A DNA stretch of 64,000 bases from Onthophagus taurus (lineage: Eukaryota; Arthropoda; Insecta; Coleoptera; Scarabaeidae), in contig NC_091971.1 in NCBI RefSeq assembly GCF_036711975.1, forward strand, positions 16,065,501 to 16,129,500. The letters run 5' to 3'. The notes below the pieces were generated by a model. That model was not told the origin of the DNA. It worked only from the letters and a program-made list of their open reading frames with translations, and did not search any database. The translations under genes were made by a program, and so were the position numbers. Within the stretch, counting starts at the first letter, position 1. Every line of letters begins with the position of its first letter. Positions 1 to 10,209 of this stretch are shown piece after piece.

Positions 1-1650
1 GGCACGAAATTCGAAAACTATCAAGATACCAAAAGACACCTGGAACGGAGGAGCTCATTGATCCTACCGATGGCGGTGTGCACTCCAACCCTGAAGAGAT
101 TGTCAACATACACGCTGACTACCTAGAAGGTGTATTCACCTTTACCGAGGATGTTTCGTTTTGTTCCCACAATAAAAGCATTATAGATAATTGGTACGAA
201 TCCGCATTTTTGACACCGTTCGAGACACCCGAAGATGCTCTCATGTTGGAAGACGAATATTTTACTCTTCTTGGACAGGGAAAAGATACCGCTCCCGGCT
301 ATGATAACATCACAAGGAAACTGCTTAGAAGTCTAGATCTTAACATCCATGGCTTTATCAGAAAAATAATCAACTTTTGCCTTACGACTCAGCATTTCCC
401 GCGCGACTGGAAGACGTCAATTATTACTTGTATTCCCAAGAAGGATTCTTCTCTATCTGATCCAGCCAACTATCGCCCCATCTCACTACTCCCCGTAATT
501 GGAAAACTCTTCGAGACGCACTTGAAGAACAAGCTCCTGGCTGCGGTATCAAAGAAAATTCCGCTTCCAATCCGGCAAATCAACGTCCCAGCCACTAACT
601 ATTCTGGTTTCCAACTTCCAGGCGGCACGTTTTGTAAAACTGAAATCTGCAGCAGTGTTTCTGGACGTCCGAAAGGCCTTTGACTCCGTGTGGCACAAAG
701 GATTGCTATTTAAACTGGATAAGCTAAAAACGCCATACTACCTTCTAACCCTGATAAACCAATTCCTGTCGAATCGCTCCTCCATCGTGAAGTTGAAAGA
801 TCACTTCTCCCACAGCTTCTCCGCTCAGCAAGGCCTTCCTTAGGGTTCGCCTATCTCTCCCGCTCTATACAATCTATTCTGCCACGATCTTTACAACGAC
901 AACCCAGACGCCTTTAACCTCACTGCATACGCACTTCTTTACGCCGACGACACAGCATTGGTCTCGCACAGTAGGGATATCACCTCCTCGGTCCGTAAGC
1001 TGCAGACGCTCATAAACGAAACGGAAAATTGGTACCGAAAATGGCGCATCTTACTCAATCCCACAAAAACACAATTTTTTGTCCCATTCCTCTCACCCCG
1101 CGCTCCCTCTCCCACAATTACAATCCAATCAACGGCAATCTCCGTCTCACCAACCTGCAAGTATCTTGGCATAATACTTGACAGAACGCTTAAGTTTTCC
1201 ACTCATGCAACCAAGGTGAAGATGAAAGTAAAGACACGCGCCAAACACTTTAAATCTCTCTCGTTCAGCGGTCGCGGAATCTCTACCTCTTGTGCCTCGC
1301 ACATCTACAAGACCATATGCAGGCCCATCATAGAATATGGATCAATACTGCTAAGCAACGCACCAAGAAGAACGAAGTACCACCTGGAAGTAGCGGAAAG
1401 ATCTGCACTGAGATCCATCACCCGAATTAGGAACCCCCGTAATCCCCTCTTTAACCCTAGCAATGATCTGCTATACCAACTTACCGATATACCCCCTATC
1501 CATACCCGTCTTCAATCTTTGTCCGATAAATCCATTCTAAATTTTCCTACCAACGCCTTGCAACACACGCTTATATCGCCTCGATTACTCCACCCTCGCA
1601 ACAACCCACCTCTTCTCTTCCAAAAACTCCTGGCCGTCAGAGAAGACTGA
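1..1650 (+). pseudogene. Jockey-clade non-LTR retrotransposon RT, broken
   Basis: Remnant of a reverse transcriptase that copied its own RNA at the target site. The open frame runs in from the left edge. The RT fingers and palm are recognisable: a PGYD-type block near 295, NYRPISLLP near 469-495, FLDVRKAFDSVWHKG at 657-701, and the catalytic YADD at 939-950. The thumb and C-terminal region follow (KYLGIILDRTLKFS, RPIIEYGS) and end at the stop at 1648-1650. It is not functional: the frame shifts between about 560 and 655, and a TAG at 841-843 interrupts the block before the YADD. The endonuclease part would lie left of the window. Clade assignment to Jockey is from motif style only. Confidence 0.85.
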
Positions 1651-1754
1651 AACAAGCCGCCCACTACAAAAATCACGGGCAGAAAGACCTTGGCCGGTAG
1701 CCCTATTCTCACCCCTTAACTTTTTTATTTTTGTTGTATATACATATAGATATA

Positions 1755-2395
1755 TATAAACTTCAAATATTGTTTTCTCAAAAACTAAAAGTTATTTTTC
1801 AAAATAGGTTGGTTCATTGGAAAAAAGACACTTTTATTATCACTTTGGGAAATTTTCATACTCATATTCCAAGAACTGGATTTTATACGAATTTTTAAAA
1901 CTTAATCGGCGAAAATTGCAAAATTCGAAAGAATTCTCGATCGTTTCAAAAATTTATTTCTTAAGAACTAAAAGTGATTTTTCAAAACGGCTTGTTGCAT
2001 TAAAAAGAGGATACTTTAATTAATAATTGGTGATATTTTCACAAGGATCCTTCAAGAAATAAATTTTATAGCGAATTTTGAATGTTATCAATGAAAATTG
2101 CAAAATTCAAAGAAATTGCCGATCATTTCAAAAATTTATTTCTCAAGAACTGAAAGTGATTTTTCAAAACGGCTTGTTGTATTAAAAAGAGGATACTTTA
2201 ATTAATAATTGGTGATATTTCCACAAGGATCCTACAAGAAATTAATTTTATAGCGAATTTTGAATGTTATCAATGAAAATTGCAAAATTCAAAGAAATTG
2301 CCAATCATTTGAAAAATTTATTTCTCAAGAACTGAAAGTGATTTTTCAAAACGGCTTTTTGCATTAAAAAGAGGATACTTTAATTAATAATCGAA
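1755..2395. repeat. 182-bp tandem repeat, about 3.5 copies
   Basis: A block containing TTATTTCTCAAGAACTGAAA, then TTTTTCAAAACGGCTTGTTG, recurs near 1770, 1952, 2137 and 2319. The anchor AAAATTGCAAAATTC recurs near 1912, 2094 and 2276, giving a period of 182 bp. The first copy is the most diverged; the third and fourth are nearly identical. It starts about 100 bp after the RT stop, so it may be the retrotransposon's 3' region or an independent satellite fragment. Confidence 0.8.
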
Positions 2396-3010
2396 AGTGA
2401 TAACAGCGATAGTGCTGTTAGTAATGAATGTGATGATGAATTACAAGCGAAGAGAAGAAAACTAGACAAAACTGCAGCAAGCGGTTTTATATATCGTATT
2501 GGGATTGTTACACTGAGATTGCTAATGAGAAACCTGATATAAATAAGTTGGAGTTGTGTATTTTTCTTATCATCGTGTGAATTAAACAAATTAGAAAATT
2601 GCACTTAAACGATGATATTTATTGTAAATAGCTTAGTTTTCTACCGGTTTCTACTGTACAACAGTCATCCTCAGGAAAACGACGTCAACGAACATAAACT
2701 AAAACAGGAGCTCATCGGATTAAGATATAAAGGTTCCCTCACAAGAAACTATTACAATAACTTATTTTAGAAATGACAAAATGTGAAAATTTTTTAGGTG
2801 CGCAAATATGTGTTTAGCTATTTACAATAAATATCATCGTTTAAGTGCAGTTTTTTAATTTATTTGATATAAATAAAGATGTATTCAATGAAAAAAGTCC
2901 TATTGGGGTTGAACTTGATTATTATCTGCAGTGTCCAACACTTAAAAGAGTGTAATTCCTGTGAATGGTGGAGTACTATGTAATAAGTTTTTAATATCCG
3001 GCCAAAAGAT
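2394..3010 (+). pseudogene. hAT-like transposase C-terminal remnant
   Basis: Short translated stretches resemble the C-terminal dimerisation region of hAT transposases: an acidic ESDNSDS linker (2394 on), EIANEKPDINK, DVFNEKSPIGVELDYYLQ, then CNSCEWWSTM before decay. Frameshifts and stops are present. An insertion at 2546-2864 splits the remnant; the flanking frames join across its 11-bp target duplication. Family assignment rests on the spacing of the D-Y-Y/C-E-W-W block and is tentative. Confidence 0.45.
2546..2864. mobile_element. 319-bp foldback insertion with hammerhead-like core
   Basis: Flanked by the direct repeat GATATAAATAA (2535-2545 and 2865-2875), which reads as an 11-bp target-site duplication. 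Near its ends are inverted arms of about 48 bp (2585-2632 and 2817-2864), of which 32 bp (2601-2632/2817-2848) are perfect. On the minus strand the interior, about 2647-2678, reads CTGAGGA, TG, a 5-bp stem (ACTGT/ACAGT), A, then GAAACCGGT. That order resembles a hammerhead ribozyme core as carried by Penelope-like elements. It has no coding capacity, so it is either a non-autonomous element or a Penelope tail. The structure is seen; the family is inferred. Confidence 0.6.
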
Positions 3011-3290
3011 ATCTATCCAGTATCCGTTCCACCACTACTCTTTGCTATGAAACTGCTTGGAATTGGTCGAAACGGCATAACACAATTTTGTGCTTTCATC
3101 AACTTGTCACCTCCAATATTTCATTCTTTCTACGATACAATTGTAAAAAAAATATCTGTCGCTGCTCAAACTGTTCGGGAGAGATCGACGAAAAAAGCGG
3201 CTGCTGAAAAGGGACTCAGTGAAGAAAATGGGCAAATGACGGCTTGACAGTATCTGGTGATGGCTCCTGGCGTAAACGAGGATTTTCCTC
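3011..3290 (+). pseudogene. Mutator-like transposase, 5' fragment
   Basis: The translation contains AMKLLGIGRNGITQFCAF (3044 on), IVKKISVAAQTVRE and TVSGDGSWRKRGFSS (3250-3290, after a frame change). This matches the arrangement of the Mutator-like transposase domain that is common in insect genomes: a small hydrophobic block, then a GDGTWxKRG-like catalytic-region motif. The family continues at 3739-4312 after about 450 bp of unrelated DNA, so the element was split by an insertion. Stops and frameshifts show it is dead. Confidence 0.6.
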
Positions 3291-3429
3291 ACTACAGTAG
3301 ACACGCAATAGTATGAACACCGCATAATGTGAACAACAAAATATTTATGCAAGGCCACCGTATACCGTGAACAAACTGTAAACTGCTCCTTCGTTTATGG
3401 AAACGAAGTGCCATAAACGCTTTGAATCT

Positions 3430-3571
3430 AGTAGCTCAGTGGGCAGAGGAGACTGACGTCGACTATACCGACCTTATAGTTATAAAAAAGTTAAGAGAAA
3501 AAGCAGTTATGCAAAAAATAAAGAAAGGGCAAAAGCAAAGAAATATTTTGGAGTTTTTCGGCAAAAAATAA
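3430..3571 (+). pseudogene. Tigger/pogo-like transposase C-terminal tail
   Basis: The translated tail reads AQWAEETDVDYTDLIV, then a basic stretch (KKLREKAVMQKIKKGQKQ) and ILEFFGKK before the stop. Acidic segment, basic helix and a terminal I-x-x-F-F motif are typical of Tigger-type transposase ends. It lies between the two halves of the Mutator-like remnant and probably marks the element that split it. The fragment is short and the call tentative. Confidence 0.4.
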
Positions 3572-3738
3572 TTATTTATAAATTTTTAATTTGTTACTAG
3601 TTTTTAATAAGTGTTACATATTGTTTTATGTATTAGTTTTGTTAATTATAAGTGTTTATTATATATTAGATATCACCTTCGTTAACGTAAATAAATCGAT
3701 ATTGTATTTGGAAAATCCTTTCCGGTAAAAGAAATTTG

Positions 3739-4312
3739 ACAGCAAAGTTAATTAATGAATTGTCGGTTTATTATGGATTAGCATTAAGGCTGAACAAATA
3801 TGCGATAGAAGAAATGAAGAAAGCTATTTGGGCAACGCTATATCATAAGCTATCCTCCGACAGTCATCCACAGCATCATTTCTGTCCTGCCAAGGAGGAT
3901 TCATGGTGCTCTTACGAAAAAGCAAAGGCCAAAGGTAATGTTGCTAATTATAAACATAAGCCGCATTGAAGTTTTCGAAGCTATAAAGCCCATCTAAACA
4001 AAGAAGAACTTTTAACTAGGTGAATAGCAACGAAAGCCTCAATGCAACGGTGTGATCGATCGCACCGAAATCTGTTGCAGGTGGCAAAAAAGTCAGCAAC
4101 AGACTTGGCTACTTGCTAATATAATGATGGCTACAGCAGCATAATAAAGATAATGGAAGCTTCAAGCCTTGTTATAGGCCCAACTATCGTGAAGAAGCCA
4201 ATGCGTGCTGCGTTAAATTCGCTGAGCGGAACTTCACAGATATGGCTAAAGAAGCAAGATCATTACGTTCGAGGAAGGGCAGCTTTACGGAGCAGGCATC
4301 GCAGATTAAAAG
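3739..4312 (+). pseudogene. Mutator-like transposase, 3' fragment
   Basis: An open stretch to 3969 contains LINELSVYYGLALRLN, MKKAIWATLYHKLS, then HHFCPAKEDSWCSYEKAKA, a Cys/His/Trp pattern matching the C-terminal half of the insect Mutator-like transposase family. After the stop at 3967 the similarity continues in broken frames (NESLNA, YNDGYSSIIKIMEA, KKQDHYVRGRAALRSR) to about 4312. With 3011-3290 it makes most of one element split by an insertion. Confidence 0.6.
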
Positions 4313-4950
4313 TAAATTAACATATTTATTACAACAACATAATAAAAATTGTCGGTAGCATTTTATATACAAAATAATATAACTTACAAAAACTAAACGC
4401 GTTTTTCTCAAAACATACTCTTTAAAATGTGCGTGCAACGCTATTCTTACAATTTTCATCTAATTAAGTTAAAATTTTAACATGATCTGCTGCTCAACAT
4501 CACGCAATAGAGTATGTAGGACTTTTTTCGAAATATTGAATACTTTTTTGCCATCACAAGTTTTTTAACACCAAAAAAATAAACTTCTTCTTAAAATAGA
4601 TATCATTTTGAAAAAACTGTATATTTTTTAAAACGGCTACGTATTCTGTAATTTCAATCAATACAGAAAATGAAAATGTTTAGATTTCTGTGCTAGAGTA
4701 AACCATTTTGAAGAAATTGTGCACGCAAAATCACATCTTCGAAAAAAATCGATTGGTAATAAGCCCCTGTTTTAAAGAAATATTAATAATAAAAAATATT
4801 GTTTGCATTTAAGTATGTTGGATTTAATGGTTTATGTTTTTTTTTGATAACGCTATTCATCTGCCCACAAAAATTTCCCAAACATAGGTATAATTTAACA
4901 AACCTCAGGTTATAATAAATAACATCTATATTTCTTTATTTATTAAATAA
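4313..4950. other. AT-rich stretch, no gene seen
   Basis: No recognisable coding or structural feature. It lies just 3' of the minus-strand TRAPPC4 gene and should include that gene's 3' untranslated region and polyadenylation site; a TTTATT (AATAAA on the minus strand) occurs within 30 bp of the stop. Confidence 0.5.
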
Positions 4951-5657
4951 TTAAACAGTTAATGTACCAGTTTTTTCGACTTGCTCTAAAACCAGCTTTA
5001 AATTAGTATCAAATAATTCACACCTTATTGGCATTTCTAAAGAATAAAAAGGATTTTTTAAAGCATAATCTGAATACAATTCATAAATGCGTCGCAAAAG
5101 AATATCAATTCCAGCTTGAATTCTATCAGCTAAAACCATCATTTTAACACCTGTTAAGGTTTGAAAACAATGTAATTTAAAAGTATCAGCTTCAAGGACT
5201 TCAATCCCTGAGGATTTTGGCTCTGGGCTAAGCTGACTGGCGATTGCAAATAATGGATAAAACATGCTTGCTAAAAATATCTTTTCATTCGTCGTCATTT
5301 TAGGCCTTCCAAACTGTAAGTTTATTGGGAAATTTTCCTTATTCTGAAGGACTTCCATAACATCTCGACCATCATCGAGTTGTCTTCCAGAAACTGGCAT
5401 TCCATTAATCGCTTGAAGAACATGTCCCACTACAATTAATCGTTAATTTAATAAAAATATTTGATTATTGGCGTAAAATTACCGTGGATTCCATCTCTTT
5501 GCCCAAATTCTACAGAAACCCTCTTATTTTCATAATGTAACTTAATATCTAAAGGATATGAGAAAGTTTTTTCAGTTTCAATTTTCGGAACGTTATGATC
5601 TAAATTAAATATTAATCCACCTGATTTTGAAACGATATAAACACCGTAAATAACCAT
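4951..5657 (-). CDS. TRAPPC4: TRAPP complex subunit 4 (synbindin/Trs23)
   Basis: Core subunit of the TRAPP tethering complexes, which act on ER-to-Golgi and Golgi vesicles and are the exchange factor for Rab1/Ypt1. Two exons: 5657-5483 and 5429-4951, with a 53-bp GT-AG intron (5482-5430) in phase 1; the product is 217 residues, close to the usual 219. The N-terminal longin strand [17 protein letters not shown] is followed by the PDZ-like insert (FGQRDGIH, then [15 protein letters not shown]) and the highly conserved second half: [56 protein letters not shown]. It looks intact and functional. The nearest gene on the same strand is the ankyrin gene 645 bp upstream; no shared regulation is evident. 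Confidence 0.97.
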
Positions 5658-5739
5658 TTTTTATATTTATTTACGTTTCGATTTTTAAGGTTAAGTTAAC
5701 ATAACCTTAAACAATCTGATATTTCATGACAGATAGATT

Positions 5740-6240
5740 GGTGTCTCCATCTATTAGGAATTAATTGAATTGTATTCTTAAATTTTCGAATTAATAAAAT
5801 CAAAAAAATTAAAAACAAATAAAGCTATAAATTAATATAAAATCGTTTTTATTCTAAAATCATCGCAATTCATAAAAATGTAAAAGCAAATTATTTTTTT
5901 TACTCCATCTATAAGAACATTATTGAAATTAACGAAACCTCTTAATCATAATGTCTTTATTAAAGCATTTTTCATTTTAAAATCATTACATGAACACAAT
6001 AACTCCATAAAAAATGATCAATCAAAATTCATAGTTCAAAAATAAAAAGGAAAATACAATGTTGGAGCCAAAGAAAATGATCGGTTTAATTCGGTGGCTC
6101 CATCTATTAAAAATATGTTAAATTTGATTTTTTAATTCAAAATTAAATCTCTTTTCATTTTAAAATTATCCAAATCATTACGAACGAACACTAAAAAAAC
6201 CAATAAAAATTATTCAATCAAGACTTAGAGCTCAAAAGTA
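5740..6240. repeat. Diverged AT-rich tandem repeat between two host genes
   Basis: CTCCATCTAT recurs near 5747, 5902 and 6097, each time followed by a similar AT-rich stretch. The block TTTTCATTTTAAAAT, then CAATCAA and AGTTCAAAA or AGCTCAAAA, occurs at about 5969-6043 and 6153-6237, giving a unit of roughly 160-195 bp. It fills most of the gap between TRAPPC4 and the ankyrin gene. Confidence 0.55.
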
Positions 6241-6302
6241 ACAATAATTAAGTAAGCAAAATCTAATGCATTAAAGAAAAAATTAGAAGTCATAAAGACG
6301 TG

Positions 6303-7550
6303 TTAAAAACGTGGGGAAATTTGGTCAAAAATTTGATTGTTTATCCCATAACAATATCCTCCAACTGTTGGGTACAATTGGTTTGGATTAAAATTTTGCG
6401 GAAAAAAAGCTTGGTCAGAAGAATAATAAATAGGACTTACTCCTGGAGATAAAAACATAGGCGATGCAACATTCGATGATTTTCTAACAGGATATGCCAT
6501 GGGAACAGATGAAGGTGGAATTACAGGAGAGTATTGGGGCGCAGAAGAATATTGAGGAGCTGAAGAATATTGCGTAGTTGTGGCATATTGAGTCGTTGTA
6601 GCATATTGAGTAGCTGTAGCATATTGAGGAGCTGAAGAATATTGAGGACCAACAGGCATTAAGAGAGGTTGAGGACTAACAAAAACAACAGGCGAAGGTA
6701 TATTATAAGATTGAATTTGAGGAGATGGAGTGTGTTGATAATATTGAGGACATTGTGGTTGATTGTAGACCTGTTGATTCTGTGTAGTGCTTGGTGGGAT
6801 GTGAAGACGTAAATTAGGCCTTTTTGATTTATTGTGATGATCCGTGATGTCTTGGGCTGATTTCTGATTGATATTCTTCGCGTACAGATTAGCTCCGTGT
6901 GATATTAAAATGTTAAAAATGGATGAATTTTTTGATGATGCTGCAAACATCAATGGTGTTACTCCTGCAAAATCCAACAATTAACGTTAAAAAAGCAATT
7001 ATCTTTAAATCTACTAATCATTACCTGTAAAAGATGCTTCAGTGTTAATGTTAAATCCTTTAGCAATCAGATGTTGAATAATGTTATCGTGTTTAAATAA
7101 AATCGCCAAAGATATTGGTGAAATTGTCGATTCGATGATAGTTCTTGAAACACCCCCTTTAAGAAGGTGTTGCAAAAGATATTCAATAATTTCCAAATTT
7201 CCATTGGCACATGCCATAATGAAAACACTAAACCCTATTAGGGTTAAAAACATAAATATTAATAATAAAAAATTAATTATTTTTCACGTCTTACCAAAAT
7301 GATTAGTTTTCGTCGCATTCGATTTAGCATTTATCAGCAATTTTACGATTTCTAGGTGTCCATTCCGCGTGGTCATCATTAATGGCGTCCATCCCAAGTA
7401 GTTTTCCATGTCGATTTTTTTGTGACTATCCAAATAAATTTCAACTTCTTTCGTATTACCGCGAGAAGCAGCCAAATGTAGCGATGTATTGCGATTTTCA
7501 TCGTAAAATGGTGATTCTCCAGCCATTTCGGTCTCTTGTAATCCACCCAT
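6303..7550 (-). CDS. Ankyrin-repeat protein with Q/Y/S/P-rich hexapeptide tail
   Basis: Three exons (7550-7295, 7234-7025, 6964-6303) with two 60-bp GT-AG introns, both phase 1, give 375 residues. The ATG at 7550 is preceded in frame by a TAG, which fixes the start. Residues about 20-185 hold five ankyrin units, for example NTSLHLAASRGNTKEVEIYL, LGWTPLMMTTRNGHLEIVKLL and GVTPLMFAASSKNSSIFNIL. From about residue 205 the protein is low-complexity and uncharged, including about 6.5 copies of a hexapeptide of type QY[AS][TS][AT][PT] at about 263-301. No SAM domain or membrane segment is visible. The ankyrin part resembles small ANKS3/ASZ1-type proteins, but I do not recognise the orthologue. The tail suggests a disordered, possibly self-associating region. 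Confidence 0.85.
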
Positions 7551-8225
7551 ACTCTAAATCACTCTCAATTGTAAGTTAAACTGCGTCTGTTTCAAGAGAG
7601 GATAACGGCGACATGGAAAAAAACTTGATCGAACTGGTTTATGCCAAAAATAAGGTGGGGGTATGCTTTTAAATGATAAAGTTTGAAATAAATATGTTAA
7701 ATATGATTAATTTATAACAATTAATCTTTAAAAAAAATTAAAAGTTTGTTACAATCACATATTAATAAATATATTAATGTAAAAATGTTAAAAAAATTTT
7801 TTTTTAATAATAATCAATAAGTAATGTTAATAGCTTCGATTTGCATAAAACAATATCAGGTTTAGAAAACCAAAAAGTCCGAAAACATAAAGAAGCTAGC
7901 GTTCTTAAGTTAACTTTCTTGCTTTTTATATGGCACTACACACTGACATAATTTGCAAAACGTTGAAAGTAATTAATTGGTGTGGTTATTTCAAAATAAA
8001 GCAATGACTAAGATGTTCTACATACACCATGTCCTACATATATGTCCGACAGGCTTGCAGAAGCTATAAAATAACAAAACTCCAGGAAACGAAACTTTGG
8101 TGTTTGCTTTCTATCAGCTAATTTGTCAAATATGGAAAGATGAGCGAATTCCCTGCAGGGGGTTGTGTTGGGTCCATGGAAAGAAAATTATACTATACAT
8201 AAAATGCGCTGCACAACCTATTCTC
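7551..8225. other. Intergenic AT-rich stretch, no gene seen
   Basis: It should hold the promoter and 5' untranslated region of the minus-strand ankyrin gene. No core promoter motif could be assigned and no repeat structure was recognised. Confidence 0.4.
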
Positions 8226-8340
8226 TAAGATGAGATACAACAGCTTTTCCAAGATGTCACCTTCTGGGAAGTCATCAAAATACAAAACTTGAAGTGGGCC
8301 AGACATATTGAGAGGATTGGGAAGGGAGACTTCCACTTAT
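8226..8340 (+). pseudogene. RTE-like RT C-terminal scrap
   Basis: The translation LFQDVTFWEVIKIQNLKWARHIERIGKGD matches the usual C-terminal block of RTE-like insect non-LTR elements (helix, then L-x-W-A/G-H-x-x-R). It has no open frame of its own and probably belongs to the same family as the RT pieces further right. Confidence 0.45.
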
Positions 8341-9080
8341 TTCTATTGAAACTTTTACTCATATCAAACTTATTAAAATTATTACCAGTGGGACTCGTTG
8401 CAAATCAGTATAACATAAACAAGCATGTCCATAACTTAAAAATTGTCCTGAACCCTCTTTTCCTGTTTTGGGCACGGATAAGGAAACAGTTAAACACATC
8501 TTGTTGTCTTTGAAGATGAATAGATGACTACAGATGTCATCAGGAACACAGCTCTTAGTCGCGTCCTAACATTTGATAACTTGTTGAACTGGCATAGGCA
8601 TTGAGACCTATATGCTAATTTCGAGGGTATAAGAAACTCTTTTTCCCTACATAAATACATAGAAAAATTAAAGAACATTTGCTAACGTTTTATTTTTGAC
8701 CATGTTATACCATATCATAATCAATCAGCTTATTGACCAAAGGAGACACAAATCTTTTCTCATACTGATTACTTTAATGGTCCTTTCCTCGCACATCCCA
8801 ATGTATCTGTATATTAGTAGTATTTGCAGGTGTATGGGGCCTGTACACCTACCAAGAAATTGCGCGATACTGACGTTGCACAACAGATTATTGTGCAAAC
8901 AAGGTTACCCACACACTATACACAATTTTATACAAACTTCACACAAACACAATGCATTGGTTGCGCAACTAATTTTAAACAATTTTGAATTTCTGCAACC
9001 AGTTGCGCAACGTATCAACCAACACCATACACTACACAATGTTCGCAAAACAGCGATTTTTGCGCAATTTATTTATGTGT
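8341..9080. other. No gene; GCGC-centred inverted repeats
   Basis: No credible coding region. At 8957-9012 two copies of the palindrome-like GTTGCGCAAC occur (GGTTGCGCAACT and AGTTGCGCAACG). AAATTGCGCGAT near 8860 is inverted relative to GCGATTTTTGCGCAATTT near 9052. This suggests a small foldback element next to the RT remnant that starts near 9090. Boundaries are unclear. Confidence 0.35.
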
Positions 9081-9084
9081 GGGC

Positions 9085-9535
9085 CTATAATGTTAATGGA
9101 ACGATTGACAGCGTATGCGGAAAATCAAATGCGAGACTATCAGTGTAGGTTTAGAAAGAATCAATCCTACCTAGAATACAATAAAACATTGTACCAGCTA
9201 TTTATAGATTTCAAACAGATATACGATAGCATCATGAGAGTGAGGCTGTGGGATGTCATGGCAGAACTAGGCATACCGAAAAAATTAATGAATCTCACAG
9301 AAACCTGTGTAGAGGGATCTACAAGTGCAGTAATACTTAAAGGAAAATTGTCCTCCTTATTTGCTATCAACAATGGTCTCAAACAGAGAGATGCGTTAGA
9401 CATAAGGCATAGATTTAGTGTTGAAATACAACTATCGATGTCAAAGAAGAGTTCATTAAGTTGGAAGTTGCTGCAAGGGAAGTTGGCTTACGAATCAATA
9501 AAGATAAAACAAAATATATGATTACAACAAAAACA
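9085..9535 (+). pseudogene. RTE-like non-LTR RT fragment
   Basis: Recognisable RT blocks are ERLTAYAENQMRDYQCRFRKN (about 9100-9160), LYQLFIDFKQIYDSIMR (9192-9240), LGIPKKLMNL and INNGLKQRDAL (the GLRQGD position), then a late block VAAREVGLRINKDKTKYM in a shifted frame near 9455-9520. The catalytic YADD segment is deleted, so it cannot be active. The same family appears at 10210-11240, 20325-21015 and 44330-44985. Confidence 0.7.
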
Positions 9536-9564
9536 AGATGAGACAGAATAGGACAGAACAAAAG

Positions 9565-9745
9565 TCCGTAAAGTAAAAGTCAACTTTTACTACCTCGAGA
9601 CAGTGAGAGTATACTTTCCCTAGGTATAGTCAACTCTGACTAGTAAATGTTGATCAAAATTCAACACTTTTCGCTTTTAATCAACTTTTACTGAAAAGAC
9701 CAGTAAGAGTCGACTTTACTTAGGTAGAGTCAACTTTTACTGCAG
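9565..9745. repeat. Short direct and inverted repeats (AGTCAACTTTTACT family)
   Basis: AAAGTAAAAGTCAACTTTTACT near 9572 is a palindrome-like block. Two related modules of about 41 bp lie 100 bp apart: CAGTGAGAGTATACTTTCCC and on (9601-9641), and CAGTAAGAGTCGACTTTACT and on (9701-9741), each ending in AGTCAACT and TTTACT or CTGACT. It looks like a small non-autonomous element or a decayed foldback. Confidence 0.45.
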
Positions 9746-9779
9746 AATCTACTTTCCCTGTAACATAAGCACAAACCGG

Positions 9780-10205
9780 AAGTGGTTTTTCTTTATTATT
9801 TTTATGCCTACTTGTACTGAAAAAAGTTTCAACAAAAGTTTGTATCCAGCAATTCTGAGGAATATTTCATTGTTAATGATAAATATTTCGAGAATCCTAA
9901 CCAGTTAAGTATTAATTCCGTTTTTGTCTTCTTTCGCTACCATCTCTTCTCTCTCAATTTTGCATTCATAATTTTCTTTGCCTTCTTATTTAGTATACAA
10001 ATACCTTTCAGTTTCTAATCTTCTAGAAACCCATTTCATGCGTGAATGCCCTGGTAACTTTACCAACCTCATCTGAAATGCGGTAATCAATCCATATCGA
10101 TGATGAGCGTAGATAACCTGACTCTATAGAAACAAAACAGTTATAAAACATAAACAGCCTTGGAATCTTAAGACGGACTCCATTAGATGATCCCAGCAAC
10201 GAAAA
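9780..10205. other. No gene seen
   Basis: AT-rich sequence between two retroelement remnants, with no recognisable domain, repeat or RNA gene. Confidence 0.4.
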
Positions 10206-10209
10206 ACGG

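Noticed and set aside
3428..3450. TAGCTCAGTGGGCAGAGG looks like a tRNA gene A box
   Set aside because: No B box or cloverleaf follows; the same bases encode part of a Tigger-type transposase tail.
8696..9148. 150-residue + strand frame as a gene
   Set aside because: It runs through GCGC inverted repeats and into an RT remnant in another frame; composition is not protein-like.
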